A DNA stretch of 64,000 bases from Chionoecetes opilio (taxonomy: Eukaryota; Arthropoda; Malacostraca; Decapoda; Majidae). Location of the stretch: NCBI GenBank assembly GCA_016584305.1, contig JACEEZ010020504.1:1-64000 (forward strand), written 5' to 3'. The notes below the pieces were generated by a model. The model was given only the letters and a program-made list of their open reading frames with translations. It did no database searches and was not told where the DNA came from. Below, one piece after another: positions 12,886-24,652 of the stretch (position 1 is its first letter; the number at the start of each line of letters is the position of its first letter). The position numbers and the translations under genes are program-made.

Positions 12886-13175
12886 TTGAAACTTTTTTTG
12901 CTTTCAGTGTCCCCGCTTTCACTACCACCGTGTAGTGCTACAAACTCAAATCATCGCCCTGAAAGTCCCCACCTTTTTAAACCCGCCCCCCCTGCTGGCG
13001 GCGGCGGCGTCCACCCCTCACGGGAACACCCGTCATTTCCCCCCTCACCGTGCCCCTTCCTGAGGAGGGGCAGGTCAACTACCCGCCCGTGAAAAATCAG
13101 GGGAAAAAACCAGGGCTCATTTGTGTTTCCCCCCGGGATCCCCCACAGCCCCTAAAAAAAAAACAAAAAACCCCC
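12886..13175 (+). pseudogene. LINE 3' end (C-terminal part of ORF2), corrupted copy
   Basis: Parallels 33530-33780 base for base with many indels: CAGTGTCC, ACCACCGTGTAGTGCTAC, CCCTGCTGGCGGCGG, GCGTCCACCC, CCTTCCTGAGGA, and the tail around CAGGGCTCAT...GGGATCC...CAGCCC. In the better copy this encodes the C-terminus of a jockey/R1-like ORF2 protein (LPTLLAAAGVHPSRQ, CAFLRKTGQ). The reading frame here is lost. Confidence 0.65.
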
Positions 13176-13465
13176 AAAAAAAGATGAAAACGATGACAGT
13201 GGGAGGCAAAGGAATTTGTTGTTAATGTTTTTAAATTTGGGGGATATATATTTCGTAACTTTCTGGTGATGAAAAAGGGGGGGGGTGATTGTTTAGAAGA
13301 GAACGGGGACATATGAAGAAGGGGTCATGTGGGGTAAATGGGGTTTTAGTTGGGCGAGAACTGCGCGGGGTCCTACCAACCGTTACCCCCTTAAGATTAT
13401 TTTTTCTTAGTATAATGTGCATTTTTTAAACCATTTTTTTGCATGCTAACCTTTAAAAAATTATA

Positions 13466-13965
13466 CAGTAAAAGCCTTTATAACTCGGGGACCCCTAGGG
13501 GGTCTTGGCCCTTGCCGAGTTATTCAAAAGTCCCCCTCTGATAAGGGAAAAAGAAAAAAAAACCCTAGTTACTGAAAAAACATAAAAAAAAAAAACTTAC
13601 CCAAAGAACGGGGAGCAGCAGGATGTAAACCAAAGGAAAAGGGGAGTTTTTGTTGTAACATGTAAAGATGTTAAAGGGGGGTCCAAGTCGGCAATTTTTT
13701 TAAAACTGGGATTCCCCTTTTAATCACTTTTAATCACAAACTTTTGTACTGTATTTTTATACAGTACTGTACCTGTTAACCCCTTTAATTTTTTCATCAC
13801 TTGAGCACTTAAAACACTGCAACACTAGCCCGGTCCCATTAACTCTACCTTCGACTGGGGAGTGCAAAGGGAGGCCCCGGGAGCCCATGAGCCTCTAAAA
13901 CCCCAGGCTTCACTTTTAAAAAATCCTGCCTGCGCCACCACGGGGGAGGGCCCCAAACCCCACAG

Positions 13966-14002
<37 letters not shown>

Positions 14003-14113
14003 ATAAAAAATAAATAAAAAATTTAATTAAAAAAAAATTTAAAAAATTGTCTTTGCCATGCCGAAATTAATCAAATTCCGAGTATACATGCCCAGTTATA
14101 AGGGGTTTTACTG
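13466..14113. mobile_element. pogo/Tigger-like element carrying a SINE piece
   Basis: Left terminus TA|CAGTAAAAGCCTTTATAACT and right terminus (reversed) CAGTAAAACCCCTTATAACT, each flanked by TA, the pogo target. The interior from about 13815 to 13970 is a truncated piece of the tRNA-derived SINE (TTAACTCTACCTTCGACTG, AATCCTGCCTGCGCCACCA) with a poly-A tail at 13971-14000. The same SINE/element junction occurs at 28390-28402. The element is non-autonomous. Confidence 0.75.
13815..14000 (+). repeat. tRNA-derived SINE, 5'-truncated, nested
   Basis: Middle and 3' part of the SINE seen complete at 28402-28746, ending in an A run of about 30. The tRNA-like head with A and B boxes is missing. It sits inside the pogo-like element. 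Confidence 0.65.
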
Positions 14114-14115
14114 TA

Positions 14116-14515
14116 TACATATGGAAAAAAATTATAAGAGTTTTCTAATGGGATAGACACACCCTGATCGCCCCCCACCCCCCCCAAACCCCTTTGGAGG
14201 TTAGATTTAAATTTCGGGTTTTGTTTAAAATTCTCGTCAGGGGATCGAAGGGGTGGAGCCCCTCCCGTTAGAGCCTTTCGGGGCGGGGCACACTTGTTTT
14301 CCGCATAATTTCCGTCACTTTCCCCGGTTTCTGAGCACTGACTATTTTTTCCTGGGAAAATTTTTGCAGCTTTTTTTCCCAGAAATACATTGTTTTCAAT
14401 GAAAAAAAATGCCCCCCGGGATTTTTGGGAAAAAAAAAAAATTTTTAAAAAGGGTTTCCCGGGAAAAAAAAAATTTTCTCCATTGAAAAACAACAATTTC
14501 TGGGGCCCGGTAAAT
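14116..14515 (-). repeat. Dispersed repeat R3, copy on minus strand
   Basis: Reads as the reverse complement of about 19980-20430 with many small differences: shared features are the GTATATAATT/AATTATAAGAG end, the GGGGTGGAGCCCC core and the tract of TTTCCCGGGAAAA-type stutters. There is no coding capacity and I do not recognise the family. Confidence 0.5.
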
Positions 14516-14521
14516 GTTTTT

Positions 14522-15059
14522 CCCCTAGGACCCAAATTCCCCACACAATTGGGGGTGTGGTTTCTGTTCCCTTTTAAAAGAAATTTTATTTTTTAAAAAA
14601 ACATTTTTTATGAACTTAGTCGCAAAACACTATACAAGTAATGATTATATATAAAGAGATATAAGAATTTTAAAAGATAAAGAAAGTTTTTCCCAAAAGG
14701 AAAGGGGGGATATGATATGAAAATTAAATAACGTTTAAACCCCCCCTTTAGACTCGCTAATCTAACCTAGGGCCCAACCTAGTCCCAAAACTTTTAAAAC
14801 CCCCTAAATAAAGCCCAAACTGGGGATTAAAAAAATTTTCCGCCGGGGAAGGGAAGAACAGGGCGATGCAGGTCACAAGAGGAAGAAAAGTGTGGCGGAC
14901 GTAAAAAAACTTGTCTCGCCTCCCTAGAAAACATGGGGATTTCCCAAAAGTAATTGGGTTTTCGATGGGAAGCTCATAGAGAGAATTTTTTCCCAGAAAC
15001 CCCAAAAAGGTAAACAGGAACCCCACGCCCAAATTTTTGTAGGGAATTTCGGTCCTGTG
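14522..15059. mobile_element. Short inverted-repeat element (CACTAGGACC family), copy 1
   Basis: Homologous along its whole length (about 535 bases) to 45068-45600. Termini read CCTAGGACCCAAATTCC on the left and, reversed, CACAGGACCGAAATTCCC on the right. The better copy starts CACTAGGACCGAAATTCC. No coding capacity. CACT ends would fit the CACTA/EnSpm group, but the exact target duplication cannot be read. Confidence 0.65.
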
Positions 15060-15099
15060 TAAAATAAAAACCCTAAAGTAGTCTTTAGAAAAGGGGCCG

Positions 15100-15694
15100 C
15101 GCAGTCCTCGTCCCTTTTTTCCTGATCTTGATATTACACAGGAAATATTGGTTGATAACTGGTCTGTATTTTGGGACTGAGATGCCCGTGAAGTGTGGGG
15201 CAGGTGTATCCGGCTTCTTTTTCCCGTGAATACAGGAGGGAGGCAAGGGTGCGTCCTTGCCCCATCACTTTTTTAAAAAGCTTGTATGGACTGGGTTTTT
15301 GGGGAAAGGGTTTAGATCAAAGTGAGGGGGAGCATCCGTCGGGAAACCAAGATCACTGACTTGTTTTTGCCCATTTATTTCCCCCTAAACTTGCTGAGGG
15401 CGCTGGAGGGGCCTGGTGTGGCTCCTTTGAGGGGTCTGCACGAGGAAAGGGAAAGCCCCTTTGGGACTTGAGGTCTCCTTTCTCCAAGGACCAAAAGGGC
15501 CCGGTGTTTGGAGGGCTTAAATAGATGAAGGGATTTCATTGTTCAGGGTTTGGCGGGGCCCTTGAGATCTTGGAAAATTTTAAAAATACCTTGGTAGCCT
15601 TAAATCCATAATGACGGCGGGGCCCCCGTCAAGAAGGGCTTTCGGGGGTTTTGGGATAGCCCACGGGATTAATTTGGGTCGCTCAACGGGGAGG
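15100..15694 (+). pseudogene. RTE-type LINE reverse transcriptase, 5' part
   Basis: Translation across several frames gives a recognisable series for the RTE/craniofacial-development-protein-2-like LINE polymerase of invertebrates: FPVNTG..RQGCVLAPSLF, CMDWVLG, GASVGNTKITDL, then a degenerate stretch where the FADD-type catalytic motif should lie, LHEE, and IHNDGG. Frames change every 20-40 codons, mostly at homopolymers. The reading stops at a Tigger-like insertion and resumes at 18431 with the next residues of the same protein, so both pieces are one element. The N-terminal endonuclease is absent. Confidence 0.65.
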
Positions 15695-18428
15695 GGGTAT
15701 TTGGGCCCGGGCATAAGACGCGTTTTATCCCTTAAAAAAGGGAAACCAAAAATTTACCCTGCGTTTAAAGCGGCCAATTAGCGCATGGAGGTCGGGCAAG
15801 AATGCCGAAAAAGGGGCCGGGGGTGAAATTTTCTAAAAGGGGTTTTGGGGGTTTTTCTGTGTTGAGCAGTAGTTCACTGAGCAAAAAATTTGTAACTGTG
15901 TTATCAAAAGTAATGCATAATACAAAAAAAAAGGTGGGGGTTTAAGAGAAAATAAAGGGGGGGGCAAACAAGATAGCGATTGTTGCTGCCCAAATGGCCG
16001 TTTCATTTAAAAAATTTATCCCCCCTTCCCCCGCTTCTCTCCATTGGGAAAAAAAGTCCCGAATCTCAGGTCTGCCGTTCCCCTGGGTACTTCACTTTGG
16101 GGACGCCCCCCGCGCGCCCCCCATGGGTCATTACCGTCAAACTAAATCCCGGCACCCATGGAAAAAACCCAAAAAATCCCGCATTTAGATTTTCGGGCCT
16201 TTAAAACCCGCCATTCGACTCGCGCCACACAGGGGACAAAACAGTTGGAAGGAGATGTAGAAGGGGGCAGAAAACAAATGATGGAATCTTCCCCTGAAAA
16301 GGGGTATTGGTTTATAAATGGAAAAAGTGAAACAAAGAGCTGTTAAAGTTTTTATTGAAAGGGTGTGAGGGGGTTTAGAGGGAGGTTTTTTTTTAGTATC
16401 TTGGGGAGTCTTCTTTTACCACAAGGATGGGGGAAAAGGCGGTGGGCTTTGTTGTTTTTTGACAAAAAGTCTTGTTCCCAAAGTGGGGACAAAAAGGGGC
16501 GGGGGCGTGTGTGTCCTTTTGTGTCCTGTGCTGACGAATTTCCCGGATGATGTTGCAGTTTGGTCCCGGCCCAGGACAAGTCAGGTCAGCGTCAGGTCAC
16601 CCTCGGGCCCCTAATTTTGGGCCCAGACAGGCGGGGGGGGAAACCGATGCAGGTGTGATGTCGTGTGTGTGTTAACGCCGCTACGTGGTAAACAAAAGGG
16701 GGGGATAGGAGCCAAATAGGGCCCTTTTACCAACCCCAAACCCTTCCCAATTCCTCACCCCCCGTAAACCCCTACGGGTAAGGGAAACGTAAGAAAGAGT
16801 GCTAGCAAAAAGGCCCGCAAACGGTACCTTTTAGGAAAAAGTTCCCTTCCACCGGTACAACCCCAAAACCAAGAACCTCCGGGGGCCCCACCGGCCCGCC
16901 CCCAAGGGCCGGGGAAACACACCCTACCATAAAGGGACACGGCACCCCTCTCATCAAAACCGTTATAATTTCTTACATTCAAACAAATTAGATTGTTACA
17001 CTAAAAAGGTTTCGCCCGTCACGGCTTCAATACATCCCCGTCCTGCACGTAAAAGGTTTTGGGGAAGAAAATTTTTAAAAAGTAAATTAAAACTGTGCCG
17101 TGCTGATAATTGAGTTTTCCCCAAAGGTTTATGTACCCAAAAAAAAGTGTCTTTTTTGGGGCTTTAACTCCTCTTTTTCATTTCCAACAGAATGCTATTA
17201 AAAGCAAATTTTTTTTAACCATAGCCTCTAGGCACCATGTCTGCTTTTGAGGGTGAGCAGAAAAATGCCCCAAAATGAGGAACCGGGGACGAATAGTGTG
17301 AATCAAACAGGCTGACAGAAAAACTGCCCCCTGATTTCAGAGTGTGAACCACCTTTACCTTTACCCTTTCCTGAAAAAGACTAATCAACCCCCCCACGCC
17401 CTTTTTAGATTCTAGGGGGGTAAACCAGGGCGAATATTGTCGTCCCCCAAAAGGGGCCCTTCAAAATTACAAAAATAAAAAAAGGTAGAAAATGGTTTCC
17501 TTACAGTGTTACCTTTAAAAACCCCGGAATTTTTTTTATTGGACAACCACCAATTTTTGGGGGGCGGAAAATTAGGTCCTCGAATAGTTTTGAGTTTTTG
17601 AATTAATCTTTTCCTCCGTTTTTGGGTTTGGGAAAAACAATGTTTGGGTTTTTATTTTGTGTGTGTGTGGGGGGGCAACCTGCCCCCCAGGTCCGCCCCG
17701 CAAACATTGCTACGCTTGCACTGCCAAAATTATGGGGAATTTTTGTTTTTTTTTTCTTTTAAACATCTGTTAAATTAAAAACCAAACCCCCCCTAAAATT
17801 TTAAACCCAATCTGAATTTTAAACCCAACTTAAAATTTCTGGCCCGAAATAACGGAGATTTTTTGGGACTATGTGTTAAAGCCATTATTATTCAATTGCG
17901 CCATGGGAAATGGGGCTCAAAAAACTCAGAATGAAGAAAACTACAAAAGATGATGTGGTAAAAGTCCTAGGGCTTTGAAAACGCACTTTCCAAAAAATAC
18001 CCAAAATCTATTCTGCAAATTTTCCACAAAATCTAAAAAAAACATGCAGAAAAGGGAAAAAAGGCATCCTACAACATTAAATCAAACTATAGTCATAGGG
18101 AGATAAATTAGAATATCAATTTGTGGGGGCAAACCTTTCTAATCATGAATTTTAAAGACCCCATTTTTTGGTTACCCTGTCATTCCCTTTACATTTTTAC
18201 TAGTATGGTTTTTCATTTCACCCTTCACTGCACAGTGAATATTGTATTTAGGTACATGCTCATAATCATTTGCTTTCCCCTACAAATCCTTTTTTTTAAT
18301 CACTTGCTAATTTACAAAAAAAAAATTTCCTTCAAAAACTCCCATTATATTTTTTTCTTCTCAAAACCTCCTTGTAAAATAGGGGTGCGTCTTATGCGAA
18401 GGTGCGTCTTATGCGCCGGCAAATACGG
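15695..18428. mobile_element. Tigger/pogo-like DNA transposon inserted in the LINE
   Basis: The left end reads GGGTATTTGGGCCCGGGCAT then AAGACGCGTTTTATCCC; the right end, reversed, reads CCGTATTTGCCGGCGCATAA then GACGCACC. These are inverted copies of the GCGTCTTATxCGCCGG...ATACGG terminus seen in Tigger-type elements. TA follows the right end (18429-18430). The pieces of LINE on either side are consecutive. At 2.73 kb it is long enough for a transposase, but no HTH or DDE motif is legible in this error-rich interior, on either strand. I found nothing else to name inside. Confidence 0.65.
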
Positions 18429-18945
18429 TATTTGGCGTTGTCTGTACCTGTGCAGGAGGACAAAGATCCGGATCTTCAAATCGCTTGTGATCCCTGTCTT
18501 ACTCTATGGTTGGAGACATGGACACTAAATAGTGACTTGAAGAGACGAATCAATGCCTTTGGTAATAAGTGTCTTTGCAGAATCATGGGGTATCGCTGGG
18601 ATGATTACGTGTCAAATCAGCGATTGCACCGTGAGACTGAATCGAGGCCTATTACCTGCATAGTCCGTCAGCGCAACTTCGGCTATATGGGCATGTGGCA
18701 CGCTACCCTGAAACCGATCCTTCTCATCGGGTTGTATCTGTAAGATACAATCCGGCGTGGAGGAGGCCAAGGGGGTGCCCACAAGGCTCGTGGCTGGGGC
18801 AAGTTGATGTTTCTTGTCGAGAGCTGCTTGGTAGGGGAAAGGAGCCTGCATGGGAACTCGCGCGTGGTGACCCCCCGGGAGTGGCGTCGTAGGGTGGGCG
18901 AGGCGCGCGCCCCCCAGCGTATGCCCCAATTATTGATTGATTGAT
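18429..18945 (+). pseudogene. RTE-type LINE, C-terminal part and 3' tail
   Basis: Continues the polymerase from 15694. In sequence: RCLYLCRRTKIRIFKSLVIP, VLLYG, then TLNSDLKRRINAFGNKCL, RIMGYRWDDYVSNQRL, RETESRPITCIVRQR, then in other frames RRPRG, SWLGQVD, SCRELLG and a final PAYAPI-like end. Three frames are needed, so the copy is broken by small indels. The end carries TTGATTGATTGAT, the short tandem tail typical of RTE elements, and it is directly followed by AT-rich DNA. The known role of the family is target-primed retrotransposition. Confidence 0.8.
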
Positions 18946-19975
18946 ATTACATGTGGCCTTTTCTTCATAGGCCAGGCCTTTGAACCGGCTGCTCCTGTAG
19001 AATAAAAAAAAAAAACACAAAAGGGAAACAGAAGAAAGCAAACTACATACAAGCATGCAGTTCTACTGTCTATTTCTCATAAACTACCCTTCTTTCCAAA
19101 CTCTTTCAGTCTCAATCATCCGTCCCCTTGTCTCACCACACAGTCCCAGCAGCAATAACATCCATTCTCTTCCTGTCCTTTCAACCACCTCATTCATTTC
19201 ACATCCCATTTCAGTCAAAACCACAAGCATCAATTCCATTCTTCCCCGTTATTTTCTCAATCTCATATTCTATCCCTAGTAATCATTTTCCCCAAAAAAA
19301 ATGTAAACCATCAAATCACTTCATATTTCAAAAATCTATCATTAATAATTATAATATTGACTGATTTGTTTTAAATTTTTTACTGAACGTATTATATGAT
19401 GGTTTTATTAAATGTTTTAATAATTGCAAACCCATATTTATACTTACAAAAAAAAGTATAGACTTATTTTGACCAGAGTATGTTCGACGAAATGTGCATT
19501 TTTTGTAAAATTTCAAAAAACCTTTTCATCGAACATGTTGGCGTAATGCCCCTCGAAGTTCGCCCAAAAACAGCCCAAACCCAAATGGAAAGTTCGAAAA
19601 AACAGTCCGACAAACGCACCGGGGCGTATCCCCGGGGGCGTTTTGTGGGGACTTTTTCATAAACTTGCCTTTGGCCCGGATTTTTGGGGCAAACATCGGG
19701 CCCATTTCGCCCAACTTTGGGTGATGGTTTTGTGAATTATCCAAAATGCCCTCTTTCAATAAACATACTGGGGGGCAAAAAAATCTATAGTTTTACTTAA
19801 GTTATAAATATTAGCAATTTTTAAGCTTTGAAATGAACACCATCAATAATACATTACAGGAAAATGAATAAGATCATCTATATTATCTATGGAATATTTT
19901 CAATAATGAAGTGATTTGATTTGTTTTACTTTTTTGCTTTAAAAGGACGAGGCCTGCGCGGCCCCTTTGCTGAGA
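18946..19975. other. AT-rich, no gene recognised
   Basis: 18946-19480 is clean AT-rich sequence with pyrimidine-rich stretches. 19480-19760 contains GTTCGACGAAA / GTTCGAAAAA motifs that recur at 21040-21085 (AAGTTCGACAAA, GGTTCGACGAAA), suggesting a decayed repeat. No coding motif. Confidence 0.35.
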
Positions 19976-19979
19976 CACT

Positions 19980-20430
19980 GAAAATTTCCCGGACAAAAAT
20001 TGGTGCTTTTTCATGGAGATATATTTTCTTTTTCCCGGGAAAACCTGTTAAAAATTTTTTTCTCACAAATCCTGGGGTCCCCGTTTTCATTAAAAAAAAT
20101 GTATCCCCATCAAAAAAGCTCAAAAACTTTCCCAGAAAAAAATAATCAGGGTCTCAAAAAACCAGAGAAGTGAGGGAATTTAACGAAAACAATGTGCCCG
20201 CCCTGCATTCCCCCCCCCCACTCTGCCTGCCCGCTAAAGGGAAATTTTACCCTAACCAAACCTTCAAAGGGGGAGGGGCTCCAACCCCCCTCGCCCCCGA
20301 CAAAATATTTACATAAACTAAACTTTCCCTCCCTCCTAAAGGGGGGGGGGGGGGGCGGACGGGGAGGGGTGTTGCATTCACTTTTAGACAACTCTATAAT
20401 TTCTTCATATGTATATAATTTTAAGGTTAG
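19980..20430 (+). repeat. Dispersed repeat R3, copy on plus strand
   Basis: Reverse complement partner of 14116-14515. It has a run of 16 G at 20341-20356 that breaks any frame. Open frames on either strand have no recognisable content. Confidence 0.5.
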
Positions 20431-20534
20431 CCACAAAAAGGGTTTAATTGCACGTATAATAAGAAAAAAATATAAGAAAAGAATGTAAGTGGTAAGGGCA
20501 GTGAAACTGCACAGTTCCGTCCACTAAAAACCCA

Positions 20535-20852
20535 TTTAGCCCCACAGGGGAGTGGAGCAGAGGGTTAGCGACTCCGACTGGCTTTCGATCCCCGCCCAAA
20601 ACCAAAAAACCTTTCGTTTCCTCGAGGGGCCTAAGAACCCCCAATGCCCTGCCCATTAACTCTACCTTCGATTGCGAGTGCTCAGGGGACAAGGGGGGGC
20701 CGGCCTCAAATCACAGGCTCACTATAAAAGTCCTGCCTGGCCACCACGGGCAAGGACCAACCTCACAGCCTCAATAAAACCTCCATAGCCTCCCCATCCG
20801 AGCCCTGGGTCAAACTCCCTACAGCACTATGGGGCACACAAAAAAAAAAAAA
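20535..20852 (+). repeat. tRNA-derived SINE, plus strand
   Basis: Head with an A-box-like GGAGCAGAGGGTTAGCG and a B-box-like CTTTCGATCCCC, followed by the family body (GGGGCCTAAGAACCCCC, CATTAACTCTACCTTCGA, AAAGTCCTGCCTGGCCACCA) and an A tail at 20840-20852. It matches the 28402-28746 copy, which lies in the other orientation. Such SINEs are transcribed by RNA polymerase III from the two internal boxes. Confidence 0.75.
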
Positions 20853-21500
20853 TGTAACGTCTTTATCTGTCGCGTTTCTTCTGACAATCACCTCCCCCTT
20901 TTTCTTCACCAGTAGCTACGATGCCCCAAATTTAAAAATTAAAAAAAAATCTCCGCGCCTCCCATGTCAACGTTTCATCTTTTTTTTGGTTTGGTTGGGT
21001 AAGGGGTTTGGTTGGCCCAACCATTGCTATATTTTTTCCAAGTTCGACAAACGGGTCCAATTAAATCCCATTTTGGGTTCGACGAAACATCCAACAAAAC
21101 GCCCCGCGTGATAGCAGTTTATCGCGCCATTCGTGACATTTCCTTCTTAAGCTGCCCCTTCTGCGTTCCAAAATAACCTTGCTGTGAAATTCCCCCAAGT
21201 ATATGAATGTTTTTTTCCTTTTGATAAGGACTTTTCACCAGCCAAATTACCTTCGTGCATGCCCCTGGGGTGTCTGGGAATTTTGGGGAAAAAATTAATT
21301 AATAAAAATTGGACGTGGGAAACCTATAGTCATTTTGACAAAAACAATGTAAATTTTTTCCCTACGTCAACCCTCATGGGCGTGCACAAAAGGATTTCGC
21401 TTGAACGCGATCTGGCACCGATTTGCTACTATGAACATCCACATTTAGTATGACACAGATAGAGTATCGAATGCGCACCTACTGTAGAATGCTGCACTGT
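20853..21500. other. Unassigned stretch
   Basis: Apart from the short GTTCGACAAA-type similarity to 19480-19640, I see no gene, repeat or signal. An 89-codon frame at 21184 has no known motif. Confidence 0.3.
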
Positions 21501-21847
21501 TTGTAATCCCTTTTCAGCCATCAGCCAATGCGGTCGAAAAACTTGCAACCATGCCCAAAAAAACTTTTTGCGGGTGTGATCATCTCGGGATTTGCAATTA
21601 GGTGATAACTAAATGTAAATTTTTTTATGAATTTTGTGTACAAATAAAGAAATGACCATTTCATAATGCTCATCCTTTGCTTTTTCTTTTTTTTCATATT
21701 GAAATACAGTAATATCCATTCATTATCGTAACTCTTTTTTTCTTTTGTATAACTACGTATTGTACTAGGTGGGGCTAGAGGGAACCTGGATATTGGGCTT
21801 TCGGTAAAATTTAACCCGGGCTCCCCCCCAAATTTGTTTGAATTATT

Positions 21848-22168
21848 TTTTGTCTTTATACAGAAATGTACACATAATTCTGCTGCCAGGGTGATGTGAT
21901 TTGGGACAGAAAATACTACCTCCCAAATACCCGTAAAAGAAGGCTGTACCATAATTCTGCTGCGGGTGATGTGATTGGTACAGAAAAATACCTCCAAAAT
22001 TACCAGTACACAAGGGTGTAAAATAATTCTGCTGCCCGGTGATGTGATTTGGGACGAAGCTATACCCCCAAGTTACCCTAAAAGAAGGCTTTTACACATA
22101 ATTCTGCTCCCGGTGATTGATTGGTACAGAAGCTACTACTCCAAAATTACCAGTAAAAGAAGGCTGTA
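21848..22168. repeat. 78-bp satellite, left half, copy A
   Basis: Four units of about 78 bases (core ACATAATTCTGCTGCCAGGG, TGATGTGATTGGTACAGAAG, CTACTACCTCCAAAGTTACC, AGTAAATGAAGGCTGTAC). The array resumes at 22922 after the pogo-like insertion. Confidence 0.85.
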
Positions 22169-22921
22169 CAGGGAGGGGCCCGAAGATACGAGCAATTTGG
22201 TTCCCCCTGGGATACTCGTTTAAACGAAAACTCGTATAACAAACACATAACTAAAGGTCAAAAATAGGTTTGTTCCCGGCCCCCTCAATTTAAAAAAAAA
22301 AAAAAAAAGATATGTTTTCAAACTAAAATAAAATATAGCAAAAAAAACAAACACACGCGCCTATATTTCCCCCACTGTACTACCTATTCTTAGAAAAACA
22401 TTCTGAAAGGAAAATGCACACAAAATAACATAAAGCACATTAATTAAACATAAAACATGATAAAAAGCAAAAAAAAACGTTGTAATGTAGGGGACCCGCG
22501 TGATACAATAAAGGGATGGGCGGGGCCCAAGGTTGGGGCTGCCCCTGCTAATTCCCCCAAAGTCGGCCCCCCCGCCATATGCTTAATTACCCTTCGGGCC
22601 CCGCCTTGCTAGGGGGTGACCTGATGCGGTCCCAAGGGTTTGGGGGCCCCCACCCTCAATTTTCCCCCAATGTCACCCGCGCCATATTTAAATTCCCCTT
22701 AGGTCACGGGTTGCTAGGGGGGGACCTCATGGGGGCAAACCCAAAACCCCTTTGTCCAGCCGGGGGTGGTAGGGCGCGCTTTTTTAAAATTGAAATTTTA
22801 CTCACCCCCTTTGAAAATTTGTACATTGGGTTTCGATTTGTATATTGAAAATAAACCCTAATTTACACTTCGTATCATCGGTTCTCGTATACCGAATGCT
22901 CGTATAACGGGGGCCTCCCTG
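22169..22921. mobile_element. pogo-like non-autonomous element, copy A
   Basis: Begins CAGGGAGGGGCCCGAAGATA and ends, reversed, CAGGGAGGCCCCCGTTATAC; both ends contain TATACGAG/ATACGAG blocks. TA lies on each side (22167-22168 and 22922-22923), as expected of pogo/mariner insertion. It sits inside a satellite unit between GGCTG and CACATAATTCTGC. No transposase is encoded. Copies lie at 25407-26156 and 38823-39890. Confidence 0.85.
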
Positions 22922-23175
22922 TACACATAATTCGCGCCAGGGGTGTGATTGGGCAGAAGCACACCTCCAAAGTTCCCCGTAATGAAAGGGGTTTACACAT
23001 AATTTTGCGGGGCCCGGGGGATGTGATTGGTACAGAACTACTACCTCCAAAAATTACCAGTACATCAAGGGTGACCATAATTCTGCTGCCAGGGGGATGT
23101 TTGGACAGAACTACTACCTCCAAAGTTACCCGTAAATGAAGGCTGACACATAATTCTGCGCCAGGGTGATGTGAA
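22922..23175. repeat. 78-bp satellite, right half, copy A
   Basis: About three further units after the insertion, ending where CCAGGGTGATGTG passes into unique-looking sequence (AACCTCTTAACTTCC). Confidence 0.8.
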
Positions 23176-24620
23176 CCTCTTAACTTCCTAGCTAATGCAT
23201 TATTTTGATCCCTTAATTTTCCTGGCCTGCCTTTTCCCCCTTTACTGTTTACTTTAGTCCTGTTTGTGTTTTAATCAGGGCTTGGAAAAGGTTTAAGTTT
23301 TAAAAGGGAAAAAGAAAAAGAAAACCGAAAAAAACTAAATTATGTCGAACAAAAAAAGGAAACGAAAACGTTTTTTCATATTTACTGTTGTGAGCAAAAA
23401 CCTATTTTGAAACCCTGTAACCGGTTAATAACGTAAATTTTTCGTTCCAGCCATATTTGGTCACCATTTTCACTTCCCTGCCAAAAGATTTAATAAATGC
23501 ATCTGTATTACATACATAATTAAATTAAATCTACGTTTTGTTTCACTTTTGGGAATGACGATGCGGTTTTGTTTTAAATAGTTCATATGCACCACTTTCA
23601 TTTAATTTGTGAAGAAAAAAAATTTTTTTCCTTATATAATTATGAATTTGTTTGTGTCTTCGTGATATGTATCCGTTTCCCCTTTTTTTATTACACCCTT
23701 TCCCAAACGTGCAACGTTAAAAATTATACTGCATTTGGGTTTTGAATTACTTAGATTAATATCCATATTCGAAAAGGGATTATATATCGTGATATGTCTT
23801 TTAAAATTTTAACGTGTTTTATAGCCCAAAGCTTGGGTTTGCCGAATTTCGGTGGAGTGTCCCAAGTTCGAGTCTTTGAAGTACCAATGTAGTCATTGTT
23901 TCATTGATTAGGGTTTTTTTAATTAGTGGGGTGGTGATATTACGAATTAAAATTTGTTTTTTCCCTATATAAAATTAATAAATAAATTTGGATTCATGCT
24001 TACGTACTGAGATTGCATACTCCTACACTACGCTTCCTGTATTGTTAGGGAGTAAATGTGTTCCCTTTTTAAGTCATATAAAATATTTTTACGACTTTAA
24101 GGGTTTTTATTTTTTTTAGATACTACACCATGAAGTATGGCTTTTTTTACCATCTTAAAAATGTAGTCCCTGTACAGGGATTATTTTTTAGTTCCTCGGC
24201 TAATAGCATATTCATTACAGTTTGATATAAAGTTCTAACCGGGTTTTTATTTCGTTTAACCGGTTCAGGCGTTATTTTGGAGGAGGGAAAGAAAAAAGAA
24301 AATTAATAATATGTTTTCTGATCGGAACGAACCCTTTGGAAATGATTTATTTTCAAGCCCCGGTTTTTAAAGTACAAAGACCATTTGGGGCCATTCTTCT
24401 TGACTTTTTCCTCTTTTTGGAAAATTGTATTTTGACCTTTAGCCAAATTGCTAACCCGGGTTGTCTATGCCTCATCAGCGCTGACCTCACTACTCCTCTC
24501 TGGGTTAAAGTAAAATCTCTCCCTATTTAGCATCTATTCGTGTAACACAAGATTTTTTTAAAAGACAAGCTCTCTGGATTTTTCAGGGAAGCCTATTTTG
24601 TTGCCATGTCCTCATTTGGG

Positions 24621-24652
<32 letters not shown>

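Larger units (their letters stand above)
21500..24635 (+). repeat. Tandem segmental duplication, copy A
   Basis: About 3.1 kb that recurs in the same order and orientation at 24745-27870. Matching landmarks are GGGATTTGCAATTAGGTGAT (21588/24831), the 78-base satellite, a pogo-like element, GAATTTCGGTG (23847/27065) and TTGACCTxTAGxCAAATTGC (24431/27677). Differences are mostly homopolymer length. The join at 24614-24680 is an artificial-looking T/A/G/T homopolymer series. Confidence 0.8.

Noticed and set aside
8553..12935. Dozens of long Pro/Gly/Arg-rich frames on both strands
   Set aside because: Openness follows from very high GC content, both strands are equally open, no motif is present, and the consensus is poor.
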